A stretch of DNA of 64,000 nt from Abiotrophia sp. HMSC24B09 (GTDB taxonomy: Bacteria > Bacillota > Bacilli > Lactobacillales > Aerococcaceae), in NCBI RefSeq assembly GCF_001815865.1, contig NZ_KV822187.1, forward strand, positions 1 to 64,000, written 5' to 3'. The notes beneath the pieces are model-generated. The model made no database searches and had not been told where the DNA came from. It saw only the letters and a list, made by a program, of their open reading frames with translations. Position numbers and translations under genes: made by a program. This document shows, piece by piece, positions 37,370 to 47,221 of the stretch. The first letter of the stretch is position 1. Each line of letters opens with the position of its first letter.

Positions 37370-38833
37370 TTATGGTTTGGCTGTCTTAACCAGTTCAGGA
37401 TCTACCAAAAACTGAATCAGAGATGGGGCCTGCTGATTGAGATGGCGGAAACTATAGCGATTGACATGCGTAATAGCTGTATCTTCTGCCGTCAAACTCC
37501 ATAGGTAGAAGCCTTCAAGCTCTAGGCTGGCCTTGTTGACCACATAATCCACCCCGTAGACGGCTTCCCCTTCGCGTTTGAGATTAGAGATATCGATAGC
37601 ACCAGCCAATTTAGCTAGGCCATCGTAGTCATTCTCAAAGGTCAAACGATAGGTTGTCGTTGTGGCGCTTGCCGGATCATTAATGGGTTGGCCAGCTTCA
37701 TCAGTTGGATTAAAAGTTTGAACCTGGTCGGAATGATCTATCAAGGATTTCACTGCTAAATCATAGAAATCGATTGGCTCCACGTTTTCTTCTTTAACAC
37801 CACCATCTTCTGTCTTGCTATAGCGCTTTTGCCCGAGTTGATACTGATAGCCTTTGATTTGCTTGTCCTGGATAGTCCCTATGGCTTGTGCCAGGACCTG
37901 GCCATTTTGGCTATTGGTTAGATAAAGCAAATTACTATCCTGGTCGCCTGCTTGACGTCCTTCTGTCACTTCGTAAGTCGTAATCGCCTGGGTTGGGTTA
38001 GCCGCCTTAAAGGCTTCTAACCACTGGCCTTCTGCAACTTCCAAGGGACTTGCTTGAGCCTCTAAATCAGGCTTAAGACTATCCTTAGTCGTGGACTCCT
38101 CTGGGACTTGGCTTGTGCTCTTAGCTTGATAGACATGACTGGAATCTCCGTCTGTAACGGTCAGCTTAAGCGCGGCCTCAAGCATCTGACCAGTCTCACT
38201 GTCAACCAGATAAGTCAAGTCTGCCTGATAAGTAGCCTGAGCTGAGAAACTTTCAGGCAAATCCAGCAGGCTAACTAGGCCTTGAATTAACTCAGGATTG
38301 GTCACAGTCTTATTAATCCGCCATTGACCTTCAGGTGCCTCAGCATCCAGTAACGAGCTGTCTTCTCCTTCAATTAGGAGTTTGGCCCAATAGAGGTAGC
38401 TCATGGAGTTCTTGGCATTGTCATTTTGACTCCACGCCGCATGAGGTGAGGCCACATAATGGTGTTCTCCGTCGAAGTAGAACTCCAGGTCATAGTGGGC
38501 ATCCTTGACCGTGGTCACGGTCTTAGTGCGATAGGCTTTCAAGGCTCCCGCTTCATAAAATTGCTGACTATCAGCGGTTGCCTGCCAGTCTCCACCCTCT
38601 TGCTTAAGAGAAGTTTTAACTTGGACCGTACTTAATTTTTCGTAAAATTCATGCACCTTATTAAGAGCTTGATAGCGTTGACGCGTCGCTTCATCAAGCG
38701 AAGATTGACTAGTAGCTGACTCGGGTGGACCATAGAGGGCATCTCCGCCTTGAGCAGCGTCGCGCGGCTTAGCTTGGCAGGCTGTCAAAAGACAAGCCAG
38801 ACTAAGCAAGGAAATAATGGTGGATTTTTTCAT
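37370..38833 (-). CDS. Lipoprotein with two related domains
   Basis: I do not recognise a named family with certainty. It has 487 aa with a signal peptide and the lipobox LTAC (Cys19). Two halves look related: residues about 50-240 (FYEKL..QVKTSL..YEAGALKAYRTKTV...HYDLEFYFDGEHHY) and about 265-480 (YRLTFENDYDGLAKL...YGVDYVVNKASLELEGF). Each resembles the beta-rich, DUF6612/LolA-like lipid-binding type folds. The gene starts 26 bp after the ABC permease gene, so it is probably the third gene of that operon and may work with the transporter at the outer membrane face. Confidence 0.8.
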   Translation of the reverse strand: MKKSTIISLLSLACLLTACQAKPRDAAQGGDALYGPPESATSQSSLDEATRQRYQALNKVHEFYEKLSTVQVKTSLKQEGGDWQATADSQQFYEAGALKAYRTKTVTTVKDAHYDLEFYFDGEHHYVASPHAAWSQNDNAKNSMSYLYWAKLLIEGEDSSLLDAEAPEGQWRINKTVTNPELIQGLVSLLDLPESFSAQATYQADLTYLVDSETGQMLEAALKLTVTDGDSSHVYQAKSTSQVPEESTTKDSLKPDLEAQASPLEVAEGQWLEAFKAANPTQAITTYEVTEGRQAGDQDSNLLYLTNSQNGQVLAQAIGTIQDKQIKGYQYQLGQKRYSKTEDGGVKEENVEPIDFYDLAVKSLIDHSDQVQTFNPTDEAGQPINDPASATTTTYRLTFENDYDGLAKLAGAIDISNLKREGEAVYGVDYVVNKASLELEGFYLWSLTAEDTAITHVNRYSFRHLNQQAPSLIQFLVDPELVKTAKP

Positions 38834-38859
38834 GTAATAATAAAACTCGCTTTCTAAAC

Positions 38860-40140
38860 TTAAGCCTTTTGGCCTTTTTCACTCTTCCAGAGAGAATAAG
38901 ACCGCTTGAAGGCATGGATAACCCCTTTGTCACTAGTCGAGAGAACGGTCGCCTGGTAAAAGGTCAAGGCCAACCAGAAGGAAAAGACCATAAAGGCAAA
39001 ACAGCCAAGTAGGCAGAGAACAATTTCCAAATTTGAGACCGTCTCTGTAGCTAGACGAACCGGCATGACAAATGGAGAAGTAAATGGCACCCAAGAGCCG
39101 ATGACCACAACAGGTGAATTAGGTTGTTGGAGACCATAGACGGCAATATAGAAACCAATGATGGTAGTGAAGATGACCGGCTGAATCGACTTTTGGACAT
39201 CCTCCAGTCGTGTGGCGATCGATCCTAACAAAACGGATAGAATCATATAGGCCAACATCCCCATCAAAGCAAAGACTAGACTTAAACCAAAGCTAGGCAA
39301 AATCCCTAACAAGAGCGGTTTAAATGGCTCTAGGTAGCTAAAAATACTGGATACGCCAGTCATGAAATAGAAGCCGATTCCTAAGATCAGGTAAATACCA
39401 ATTTGGGTAGCCATTATCAGTGAAGCACCTAGAATCTTACCTAATAAATGTTGTTTGGCAGGAATGGAGGATAGGATGATTTCCATGACCCGGTTGCCCT
39501 TCTCCAAGGCCACTTCCTGAGCAAAAATTGAACTGTAAGCTAAAATCAACATATAGGATAGCATAATGGCCACAAAGGCAGCCCCCATGCGGGCCATGAC
39601 TTGAAGGGACCTAGCATCCTCTTCTGAATAGGTCCCGTCCTTGCTTTCCTTGAGATTAATCTTACCGATTGACACCTTACTGGAACGAATGGTGGCAATT
39701 TGCTGAACATTTAGGTTAAGGCTTTGACCTATTTTGCTGAGTTGGTAGCGATTGAGGCTTTCAGCCAAATCAGACAAGGTCAGGCTATGGGCGGTAGACT
39801 TTTGGTAATAAGTAGCTTGCACACGCCCATTGTCTTCTTTGACCATTAAATAGCCGTTAACTCCTTTTTGGTTAAGGGATTGGCGAGCACTGGCTTCATC
39901 ATCATAATAGGCCAACTTATAAGTCAAATTATCCTGGGCTAAGCTATCTTTTAAGCCCTGATCTTGACTGACAATAGCGATGGTCTCATTGGCATTACTC
40001 GATTCATCATTGGCAATAAAGTAGCCAATCAAGACAGAAACACCCATGATAATAAAGGGCGCAAAAACCATGAAGAAGAAACCCCAACTCTTGACATTTT
40101 TGCGATAGACTTCCTTGGCGATAATCCATAATTTACTCAT
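38860..40140 (-). CDS. ABC-2 type exporter permease (NatB/YhaP-like)
   Basis: A 426-aa membrane protein. One N-terminal helix is followed by an extracellular loop of about 150 residues (about 45-185), then five or six helices, the ABC-2 layout of NatB/YhaP. The motif EVALEKGNRVMEIILSS is typical. It overlaps the ATPase gene by 8 bp. Sodium or xenobiotic efflux is the usual family proposal; the substrate is not evident here. Confidence 0.88.
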   Translation of the reverse strand: MSKLWIIAKEVYRKNVKSWGFFFMVFAPFIIMGVSVLIGYFIANDESSNANETIAIVSQDQGLKDSLAQDNLTYKLAYYDDEASARQSLNQKGVNGYLMVKEDNGRVQATYYQKSTAHSLTLSDLAESLNRYQLSKIGQSLNLNVQQIATIRSSKVSIGKINLKESKDGTYSEEDARSLQVMARMGAAFVAIMLSYMLILAYSSIFAQEVALEKGNRVMEIILSSIPAKQHLLGKILGASLIMATQIGIYLILGIGFYFMTGVSSIFSYLEPFKPLLLGILPSFGLSLVFALMGMLAYMILSVLLGSIATRLEDVQKSIQPVIFTTIIGFYIAVYGLQQPNSPVVVIGSWVPFTSPFVMPVRLATETVSNLEIVLCLLGCFAFMVFSFWLALTFYQATVLSTSDKGVIHAFKRSYSLWKSEKGQKA

Positions 40141-41041
40141 GGTCAGACACCTCTACTTTCAACTTGAAAATCTCATCTAAGGTTGGCGGTTGTTGACTAA
40201 ATTGGGCAATATACTTTCCTTGTGTCACTGCGTCAAAGATGGCATGACCGGCGGACTCCTCGCTTAGAATCAAATGATAGCGATGACCGCTTAGGTGACG
40301 GACCTTTTCTACGCCTGGTAGGGCTTGAAGTTGGGCTTGATTCCAGTCAGGACTTTCTAGGAAAATACGGGTCCGGCCGAAGGACTCCTTAACCTCGTCA
40401 ACCGTTCCTGACAGCACCTGTTTACCATAGTGAATCATGACCAAATGGTCGCAAATTTCTTCTACGTTATTCATATTATGACTAGAGAATATAATGGAAG
40501 AACCCTTGGCCTTGAGCTCTAGAATACCTTGCTTGAGTAAGTCCGCATTAACCGGGTCTAGACCTGAAAATGGCTCATCTAGAATCATGAGTTTTGGCTC
40601 ATGAATTAAGGTCGCGATGAGTTGCACCTTCTGTTGATTCCCTTTAGACAGACTCTTAATTTTATCGCTTCTTTTACCTCTGACATCGAATTTTTCCATC
40701 CAATAATCAATTTTTTCAAGAACATGGGCCTTCTTCATGCCGCGCAGTTCGGCAAAGAAGACAATTTGATCTTCGATGGTCATCTTATCATATAAGCCAC
40801 GTTCTTCCGGCAAATAGCCTACCGTATCATAGACCTGGCTACTCATAGGCTGCCCTTGCCACTCAATGGATGCACCAGGTTCTAAATTCAAGAAATTGAG
40901 AATCATCCGAAAAATCGTAGTCTTACCTGACCCGTTCTGACCAATAATTCCCATAATACTACCTGGCTGCACCGTAAAGGAGACATCATTGACAGCGCAC
41001 AAGTCGCCGAAGTGCTTAACTAAATGCTTTACTTCTAACAC
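40133..41041 (-). CDS. ABC exporter ATP-binding protein (NatA/YhaQ-like)
   Basis: A 302-aa ATPase with Walker A GQNGSGKT, the signature LSKGNQQK and Walker B LMILDEPFSGLD, plus a C-terminal DUF4162-type domain. It energises the partner permease. The GTG at 41041 is preferred over the in-frame GTG at 41050 because the AGTAGG SD is 8 nt upstream of it. Operon: ATPase-permease-lipoprotein. Confidence 0.9.
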   Translation of the reverse strand: MLEVKHLVKHFGDLCAVNDVSFTVQPGSIMGIIGQNGSGKTTIFRMILNFLNLEPGASIEWQGQPMSSQVYDTVGYLPEERGLYDKMTIEDQIVFFAELRGMKKAHVLEKIDYWMEKFDVRGKRSDKIKSLSKGNQQKVQLIATLIHEPKLMILDEPFSGLDPVNADLLKQGILELKAKGSSIIFSSHNMNNVEEICDHLVMIHYGKQVLSGTVDEVKESFGRTRIFLESPDWNQAQLQALPGVEKVRHLSGHRYHLILSEESAGHAIFDAVTQGKYIAQFSQQPPTLDEIFKLKVEVSDHE

Positions 41042-41127
41042 AAAAAACACCTACTCTCTACAGGTTTTTGCATAATAATGTTTACGTATTCAGTATAGCA
41101 CTTTAGCTATGGGCATACAAGATTAGC

Positions 41128-43551
41128 TTATCTTTTTGACTGGCTAGGCTCACTTTTAGGATAGGTGGATTGAGCTGCTTCCAGAACTGTTCGCCACCCC
41201 TCCCAACCCCAATCACTCCACTCATATCGGATGGCGCCATGATAGGGTGTTGCAAAATAAGGAATCCCCCTATTACTTAGTTTAGCCAGGGTATCGGGAT
41301 GAGGATGGTGATAAGTATTGTGAACCCCAGCAGACAACAAGGCTAACTTAGGCTGCAGGTGGTTGAGCAAGGCATCTGAACTGCTAAAGCGACTGCCATG
41401 ATGGGCGCATTTGAGAATATCGGCCTGAATTTCAGGGAAACGTTCAATCAAGGCCTGCTCATATTCACCCGACATATCACCTAAATTAAGTAAACGGTGC
41501 CTACCCATCGCTAGAGTTGCGGCAATAGAGGCGTCGTTGGGGGCCGTCGCCTGATTAAAATTATTGGTGTAGAAGATCAGCCCATCCTTGATTGAATAGG
41601 ATTGACCTGGTCCTAAGATATGGACTTGGGTCTTTGCCGCCAGATAGGGCTTGATTTCCTGCCATACTGGATGGCTAGCGGTATGCTGGCTAATCCAGAG
41701 ATTGTCGATGGCCACTTCCTGACTGAGACTAGCCAGGCTACCAATATGGTCTAAATCCGAGTGGGTAATCATGACCCCGGTCAGCGAGCCGATCCCTTGC
41801 GCTTTGAGGGCGGGAATCAGATTATAATAGCCATATTGAGTGTCAAAACTCGGCCCTTCCCTGCTAGCTGGATAAGGTGGCCTGCCACCTGTATCAATCA
41901 ACCAGGCTTCCTTTGACCAGGCTGCTTGGTAGACTAGACTATCCCCCTGCCCTACATCCAATATGGTGACACTAGACTGCCAATGCAAGTATGGTTTAAG
42001 TCCCAGTATTAAGCCATAAGAGCATGCAATAACCACTCCCGTTGACCAAGGATGGCGCCATCCCCATCGTAACCAGACTAGGAATAGGGTCAGAAATATC
42101 AGCCAGTAAATAAGACTTAAACGCCCAGTTATGACATGCCAGGAGAAGAATTTGCTCAGAGGCGCTAGCATTTCTAGTAAGCATTGATAAATCCTATCCA
42201 ATAAACTCGCTAGCCTGTCTAAGCCTGGCAAAATGAGCGCTAGGCCTGACACTAAGGCTAGCGGCATAATAAGCGATTCAAAGACAATCCCTAAGAGAAA
42301 TATGGCCAAGACTTGTAGCGGATACCATTCATAACGCCAATCCATCATAAGAGGCCAGGTAATGAGCAAACAAGCTAAGAGTATGTAGACTTGATGGCGC
42401 CAAGTATAGTGTTTTGGGTGCTCCATGGCTTGATTCGAAAATATGAGTACAGCTGACAAGCCAAAGCTCAGCAGGTAGGCCGGCTGAAAGACTAGGCCAG
42501 GCTGGCAAAGTAAACAGGCCAGTCCTACAAGACTTAGCCGGTCCATAGACGTCATACTTTGGTCGCCAAAACGCTTAGAAAAAGCCACTAGTCCCCAACT
42601 TCCTAAGACTCTAATGCTGCCAATAGGCCAACCACATAGCCAGCTATAGAAGAGGAGAAAGAGAGGCAGCAAGAAAGCAACACTTTCTTTAAGGCAACCT
42701 AAGCGCAAAAAGAAACGACTCAGCATTCGTCTTAAATAGAGCAAATGAAAGCCAGAGATAGCGAAGAAATGACTTAGGCCAAGCACCCCCAAACTCACCG
42801 ACTGGTCGCGAAAGCCCGGGGTCTGCTGATTAAATAGAAGCCGTAAAACCAAGCTGGTCCAGGAAGCCTCTTGCTCTTTCCACCTAGCCAAGGGCGACAA
42901 ACACCACTGTCGTAGGGCTTCCATAGCTCCTAAAGACAGTGGCTTCGGTTGAATGGCAGACACTACCTTAAAGTCTAGTACCCAATCAATCCCCTTATCT
43001 GCTAAGCTTTGCTGATAGTCATAGACCCCAAAATTACGGGCTCGCTCTGCTTTTTTAAGACTAGCCTGCCCCTTGACTTCCATCACCTCATAGCCTAGAT
43101 TCCACTTAATATCGCCCTGCCCCTTTGCCAGAACAGGCAGGAGACGACCGTCAGAAAATCTTAATTGACCTATGCCCTGCCAACCTGTGGCCGTATGCTT
43201 GACTTGGCTAGGTGCTAGAATTAGCTGATAGGTTTGCGCTATGTCCGGCTCTATCCTTTGATTAAGTTGAGACTGCTCATAGTATTGCCAGGTCCATTTA
43301 CTCAAGCACCAGATGCTTAAGACCAAGCAAGCCAAGAGGCAGTTTCGCCGATGACATTTAGGTCCTAGAAAGCAAAGCCGAACAATTAGGATGACTAAGG
43401 CCAGGCTCCAAGCCCAGTTTTCGTGATATAGCATGCTAATGAAAACTGCAGCATAGATCCATAGTAGAAACCATTTATGTCTCAAGGACTCAAGGCTGCT
43501 TGCTAGCAGGAGACAGTCATTTGACCAATATCTTTTGAGCTTATCCTTCAT
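41128..43551 (-). CDS. comEC: DNA internalization competence protein ComEC/Rec2
   Basis: Forms the membrane channel that passes single-stranded DNA during transformation. The 807-aa protein has N-terminal helices and an OB-like region, the Competence domain (GLSHFFAISGFHLLYL, about 250-270) and many helices. A C-terminal metallo-beta-lactamase-like domain starts at ILDVGQGDS (about 525), with THSDLDHIGS and HHGSRFSS motifs. It is full length with no frameshift and overlaps the comEA stop by 4 bp. Confidence 0.95.
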   Translation of the reverse strand: MKDKLKRYWSNDCLLLASSLESLRHKWFLLWIYAAVFISMLYHENWAWSLALVILIVRLCFLGPKCHRRNCLLACLVLSIWCLSKWTWQYYEQSQLNQRIEPDIAQTYQLILAPSQVKHTATGWQGIGQLRFSDGRLLPVLAKGQGDIKWNLGYEVMEVKGQASLKKAERARNFGVYDYQQSLADKGIDWVLDFKVVSAIQPKPLSLGAMEALRQWCLSPLARWKEQEASWTSLVLRLLFNQQTPGFRDQSVSLGVLGLSHFFAISGFHLLYLRRMLSRFFLRLGCLKESVAFLLPLFLLFYSWLCGWPIGSIRVLGSWGLVAFSKRFGDQSMTSMDRLSLVGLACLLCQPGLVFQPAYLLSFGLSAVLIFSNQAMEHPKHYTWRHQVYILLACLLITWPLMMDWRYEWYPLQVLAIFLLGIVFESLIMPLALVSGLALILPGLDRLASLLDRIYQCLLEMLAPLSKFFSWHVITGRLSLIYWLIFLTLFLVWLRWGWRHPWSTGVVIACSYGLILGLKPYLHWQSSVTILDVGQGDSLVYQAAWSKEAWLIDTGGRPPYPASREGPSFDTQYGYYNLIPALKAQGIGSLTGVMITHSDLDHIGSLASLSQEVAIDNLWISQHTASHPVWQEIKPYLAAKTQVHILGPGQSYSIKDGLIFYTNNFNQATAPNDASIAATLAMGRHRLLNLGDMSGEYEQALIERFPEIQADILKCAHHGSRFSSSDALLNHLQPKLALLSAGVHNTYHHPHPDTLAKLSNRGIPYFATPYHGAIRYEWSDWGWEGWRTVLEAAQSTYPKSEPSQSKR

Positions 43552-44216
43552 TGGAAAATCACCAGATCTCTTAACTTTTCCAGCATCTTAGGCCCGATGC
43601 CCTTGACTTTGCCTAAGTCCTCAAGCGAATGAAAGGAGCCGTTTGTCGTCCGGTAGTCAATAATAGCTTGGGCTTTTTTAGCCCCAATACCGGGCAAAGT
43701 CTCTAATTGAGCCAAATCGGCTTGGTTGACATTAACCTTGCCACTATTAGGACTAGGACTAGAAACTAAGGGATCCTGACTTCCTACCACGTTAGCTTGC
43801 GGTCCCTGGCTCTCAGCCTCCCATTCCGCCATGGTGGGTACATAGAGACTCTGCTGATCCACTAGGAGTTGTGCTTGGTTAAGGGCCCGCTCGGCCGCAT
43901 CTTCCGTCAAACCACCCGCCATTTCCAGCAGGTCAAAGACCCGACTACCCTGATCTAGGGCATAGACACCTGGATGCTTGACGGCTCCCTTGAGGTCTAC
44001 ATAAATCTTATCGGGCTGGGAGGATTGCTGTGAAGAGATTGGCTCAGGAAGCCTACTGGAACTGATAGAAGACTCTTCTTGCATTATGGGCCGTCTTGGG
44101 CGCAAGTTAAGCCATATTAAGCCAATGACAATGCCTATAATTCCTATGGCAAATAAGCCAACTAACCACCATTTTAGCTTAGCTGCACCTGTCTTAAGTT
44201 GATACTGGGATTCCAT
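43548..44216 (-). CDS. comEA: Competence protein ComEA (DNA receptor)
   Basis: Membrane-anchored DNA-binding protein for transformation, 222 aa. One N-terminal helix (about 18-37), a Ser/Gln linker, an SLBB domain (VDLKGAVKHPGVYAL) and two helix-hairpin-helix motifs (LETLPGIGAKKAQAI and LGKVKGIGPKMLEKL). The ATG at 44216 has GGAGG 6 nt upstream. It is coupled to comEC. Confidence 0.95.
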   Translation of the reverse strand: MESQYQLKTGAAKLKWWLVGLFAIGIIGIVIGLIWLNLRPRRPIMQEESSISSSRLPEPISSQQSSQPDKIYVDLKGAVKHPGVYALDQGSRVFDLLEMAGGLTEDAAERALNQAQLLVDQQSLYVPTMAEWEAESQGPQANVVGSQDPLVSSPSPNSGKVNVNQADLAQLETLPGIGAKKAQAIIDYRTTNGSFHSLEDLGKVKGIGPKMLEKLRDLVIFQ

Positions 44217-44305
44217 ATAATGCCTCCTCAAAAAGTCTTCATATATATATACCCCTTTGCCCTGATTTAATCCGAAAATTCTCTATTAAATTTGCATGAC
44301 AGCAC

Positions 44306-44336
44306 AAAAAAACGCCCTACCTAATGGTAGAGCGTT
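44306..44336 (-). terminator. Intrinsic terminator of pfkA-pyk
   Basis: An 11-bp stem (AACGCTCTACC / GGTAGGGCGTT, one U-G pair) with an ATTA loop is followed by a run of seven Ts on the minus strand, 22 bp after the pyk stop. Confidence 0.92.
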
Positions 44337-44358
44337 GATGATTATAAGTGAGGTGAGC

Positions 44359-46116
44359 TTAGATGATCGCTGCTGCACCGCGGTAGATTAAACCACGACG
44401 CGCATCTACAGTGATTAATTCACCATCTGCCACGTTAGAAAGCACATCTTTAGCTGCTACGATGACAGGAATTCCTTTTTCAAGCCCCATGATGGCTGCA
44501 TGAGAAGTGATCCCGCCTTCTTCAGTAACAAGGGCACCGATTTTATCGAATGCTGGCAAGAAGTCCTTGTCAGTTGCACGAGTTACTAAGATAGTCCCAG
44601 CAGTGGCTTTCGCATTGGCAGTGGCCGCGTCAGTTGCTAAAACAGCCTTACCGATAAAATTGCCGTTACCGACGCCTTCACCTTTCGCTAATTGAGTCCC
44701 AATCGCTTGAATTTTCATCAAGTTAGTGGTCCCTGCTTCACCAACTGGTACACCAGCAGTGATTAAGATCAAGTCGCCTTCTTTAGCGAAGCCTTTTTCT
44801 TGAACCAAAGCTGTTGCGCTATCCATCATTTCGTCTGTTGAAGTTGGACGGTCGATAACGTAAGGGATAACACCCCATGCTACAGCTAATGAACGTTGAG
44901 TTTCTTCGTCGAAAGTAGCTGCCACGATGTGAGCGTTTGGACGGTATTTAGAAATCATCAAAGCAGTGTGACCTGAGCTTGTAGGTGCTACGATAGTTTC
45001 GATACCTAAGTTCTTAGCAGTGTGACCAACTGCTTGGCCGATTGCTTCAGTCATGTCAGAACGGTCGAAGCGTTTGATGCTGAATGCATCGTGTTCGTGC
45101 AATTCTTTTTCAGTACGAACACAGATAGCAGCCATAGTCTTAACTGCTTCTTCTGGGAAGTCCCCTGCTGCAGTTTCACCAGAAAGCATAACTGCGTCAG
45201 TCCCGTCGAAGATAGCGTTGGCAACGTCCCCAGCTTCCGCACGAGTTGGACGTGGGTTGCGTTGCATAGAGTCTAACATTTGAGTTGCTGTTACAACTGG
45301 TTTACCAGCTTGGTTACATTTCTTGATGATGTATTTTTGAACGATTGGCACTTCGTGAGTTGGGATTTCTACCCCTAAGTCACCACGAGCTACCATGATA
45401 CCGTCAGATACAGACAAGATTTCGTCGATGTTGTCGACCCCTTCTTGGTTCTCAATCTTAGAGATGATCTTAACGTTTGGACGACCTTCTTGTTCTAAGA
45501 TTTCACGGATTTCCATAACGTCGCTAGCACGACGAACGAAAGATGCAGCGATGAAGTCGATCCCTTCGCGAACACCGAAGCGGATGTCAGCAGCGTCTTT
45601 TTCAGTGATCCCTGGTAAGTTGATGGAAACGTTAGGAACGTTAACACCCTTCTTAGATTTGATTACGCCAGAGTTTTGAATTTCAGTCACTAATTCTTGG
45701 TTAGCGTGATCGATTTCAGTTACCAATAAGTCAACTAAACCGTCATCCAAAAGAATGTGGCTACCTACTTCAACGTCGTTGATTAAGTTAGCGTAAGTTA
45801 CAGAGAATTTGTCCTTAGTCCCTAAGACTTCAGTCATAGAAATACGAACAGTTGCGCCCTTAACTAAGTCGATGGCATTGTCTTGCATGTCGTTAGTACG
45901 GATTTCTGGACCTTTGGTATCCAAGAGAATGGCGCAAAGTTTGCCGGTAGCTTGACGGGCAGCCTTCAAGTTGTTGAAGCGTTCTAAGTGTTCTTCGTGA
46001 GAACCGTGAGAGAAGTTGAAACGTGCAACGTTCATCCCTGCTTCAATCAACTTTGCCATTTGTTCTGCTGTGTTAGAAGCAGGACCCATGGTACAAATAA
46101 TCTTAGTTTTTTTCAT
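44359..46116 (-). CDS. pyk: Pyruvate kinase
   Basis: Converts phosphoenolpyruvate and ADP to pyruvate and ATP. The 585-aa protein has the TIM-barrel motifs MNVARFNFSHG and the active-site signature KIISKIENQEGV, then the regulatory domain. An extra C-terminal PEP-utilising mobile domain (about 480-585) with GGITSHAAIMG is present as in Bacillus; many streptococcal enzymes lack it. It follows pfkA by 22 bp. Confidence 0.97.
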   Translation of the reverse strand: MKKTKIICTMGPASNTAEQMAKLIEAGMNVARFNFSHGSHEEHLERFNNLKAARQATGKLCAILLDTKGPEIRTNDMQDNAIDLVKGATVRISMTEVLGTKDKFSVTYANLINDVEVGSHILLDDGLVDLLVTEIDHANQELVTEIQNSGVIKSKKGVNVPNVSINLPGITEKDAADIRFGVREGIDFIAASFVRRASDVMEIREILEQEGRPNVKIISKIENQEGVDNIDEILSVSDGIMVARGDLGVEIPTHEVPIVQKYIIKKCNQAGKPVVTATQMLDSMQRNPRPTRAEAGDVANAIFDGTDAVMLSGETAAGDFPEEAVKTMAAICVRTEKELHEHDAFSIKRFDRSDMTEAIGQAVGHTAKNLGIETIVAPTSSGHTALMISKYRPNAHIVAATFDEETQRSLAVAWGVIPYVIDRPTSTDEMMDSATALVQEKGFAKEGDLILITAGVPVGEAGTTNLMKIQAIGTQLAKGEGVGNGNFIGKAVLATDAATANAKATAGTILVTRATDKDFLPAFDKIGALVTEEGGITSHAAIMGLEKGIPVIVAAKDVLSNVADGELITVDARRGLIYRGAAAII

Positions 46117-46138
46117 TTTAAAAGAACTCCTTCTCTTT

Positions 46139-47104
46139 TTATTTAGCGCTAAGGCCTTGGTTTAATTCATAAAGATCGCGACGGACTTGGTGTTTTTCAT
46201 TGGTCAAGGTTTCCACAATGTCAAAAGTTGCCAATTGTTCATTCTTAAGACCTAAGAAGATACCAGCTTGACCTTCTAATAAGAGGTCAACCGCCTTGGA
46301 ACCCATCAAGCTAGCGAAGACACGGTCACGCACTGTTGGGTTGCCCCCACGTTGAATGTGTGACAAGGTCACATCACGCACATCGTCACCAGAGACAGCT
46401 TCGTATTCCTTACGGAATTGAGCCGCTGTCATGACGCCTTCGGCCAAGACGATTAAGGAATGATCCTTACCGGCGCGACGGTTAGCAGCGATGGTTTCTG
46501 CGATTTCTTTTAAATCATAGGCTTCTTCTGGAATCACAATGGCATCTGCACCAGCAGCCACCCCAATCCAGCTAGCCATATCCCCTGCATGACGGCCCAT
46601 TACTTCGACAATAAAGGTCCGGTTGTGGGAGGAAGCAGTGTCAGTAATTTTATCAATAGCATCTAGGGCCACATTAACCGCGGTATCAAAACCAATGGTG
46701 TATTCTGTCCCTGCAATATCGTTATCGATGGTCCCAGGAATCCCGATAGCTGGGAAACCTTTTTGGGTTAATTTCAAGGCCCCAGTAAAGGAACCGTCCC
46801 CACCCACAACAACTAAGGCATCAATGCCATGTGCCTTCATCTGTTCAATTGCCTTCTCTTGGATTTCAGGCTCCTTAAATTCTGGGAATCGAGCAGAATA
46901 TAAGAAGGTGCCACCCCGTCTTAAGGCATGAGAGCAAGTCGCTACGTCTAAAGGTCTGAAGTCACCTTCATATAAGCCTTTAAAACCATAGTAAGCACCT
47001 ACGACCTCAATGCCATGATGCAAGCTACGCTCTACGACAGCCCGCACTGCTGCATTCATACCAGGAGCGTCGCCACCACTGGTTAAGACTGCAATACGCT
47101 TCAT
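46139..47104 (-). CDS. pfkA: ATP-dependent 6-phosphofructokinase
   Basis: The committing step of glycolysis, fructose-6-phosphate to fructose-1,6-bisphosphate. The 321-aa protein has TSGGDAPGMNA, the ATP site GGDGSFTGA, the catalytic TIDNDI and the effector/substrate residues HIQRGG. The ATG at 47104 lies after AGAGGTGAG; an extension from 47113 overlaps the SD. It forms an operon with pyk. Confidence 0.97.
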   Translation of the reverse strand: MKRIAVLTSGGDAPGMNAAVRAVVERSLHHGIEVVGAYYGFKGLYEGDFRPLDVATCSHALRRGGTFLYSARFPEFKEPEIQEKAIEQMKAHGIDALVVVGGDGSFTGALKLTQKGFPAIGIPGTIDNDIAGTEYTIGFDTAVNVALDAIDKITDTASSHNRTFIVEVMGRHAGDMASWIGVAAGADAIVIPEEAYDLKEIAETIAANRRAGKDHSLIVLAEGVMTAAQFRKEYEAVSGDDVRDVTLSHIQRGGNPTVRDRVFASLMGSKAVDLLLEGQAGIFLGLKNEQLATFDIVETLTNEKHQVRRDLYELNQGLSAK

Positions 47105-47130
47105 GTTTCTCACCTCTAAGTTGAATTGTA

Positions 47131-47150
47131 ATCAATCGACTTGGATTGAT
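47131..47150. promoter_or_regulatory. Operator-like inverted repeat at the pfkA start site
   Basis: ATCAATC and GATTGAT are perfect 7-bp arms around a 6-bp spacer. The repeat is placed at roughly +5 to +24 of the inferred pfkA transcript. This placement fits a repressor site or a small leader hairpin. The binding protein is unknown. Confidence 0.5.
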
Positions 47151-47161
47151 ATCCAAGGCTT

Positions 47162-47190
47162 ATTTTACCACTTTTATTGGCTAAAGTCAT
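47162..47190 (-). promoter_or_regulatory. Promoter of pfkA-pyk
   Basis: On the minus strand ATGACT (47185-47190) and TAAAAT (47162-47167) are 17 bp apart. No intrinsic terminator is seen after dnaE upstream, so read-through from dnaE is also possible. Confidence 0.65.
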
Positions 47191-47221
47191 ACATTTTTTC
47201 GAAATTAATAGATGTAATCGA

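Noticed and set aside
44269-44280. AATTTTCGGATT upstream of comEA as a possible competence sigma-factor box
   Set aside because: It resembles the streptococcal com-box only loosely, and one copy cannot establish it without other competence promoters.
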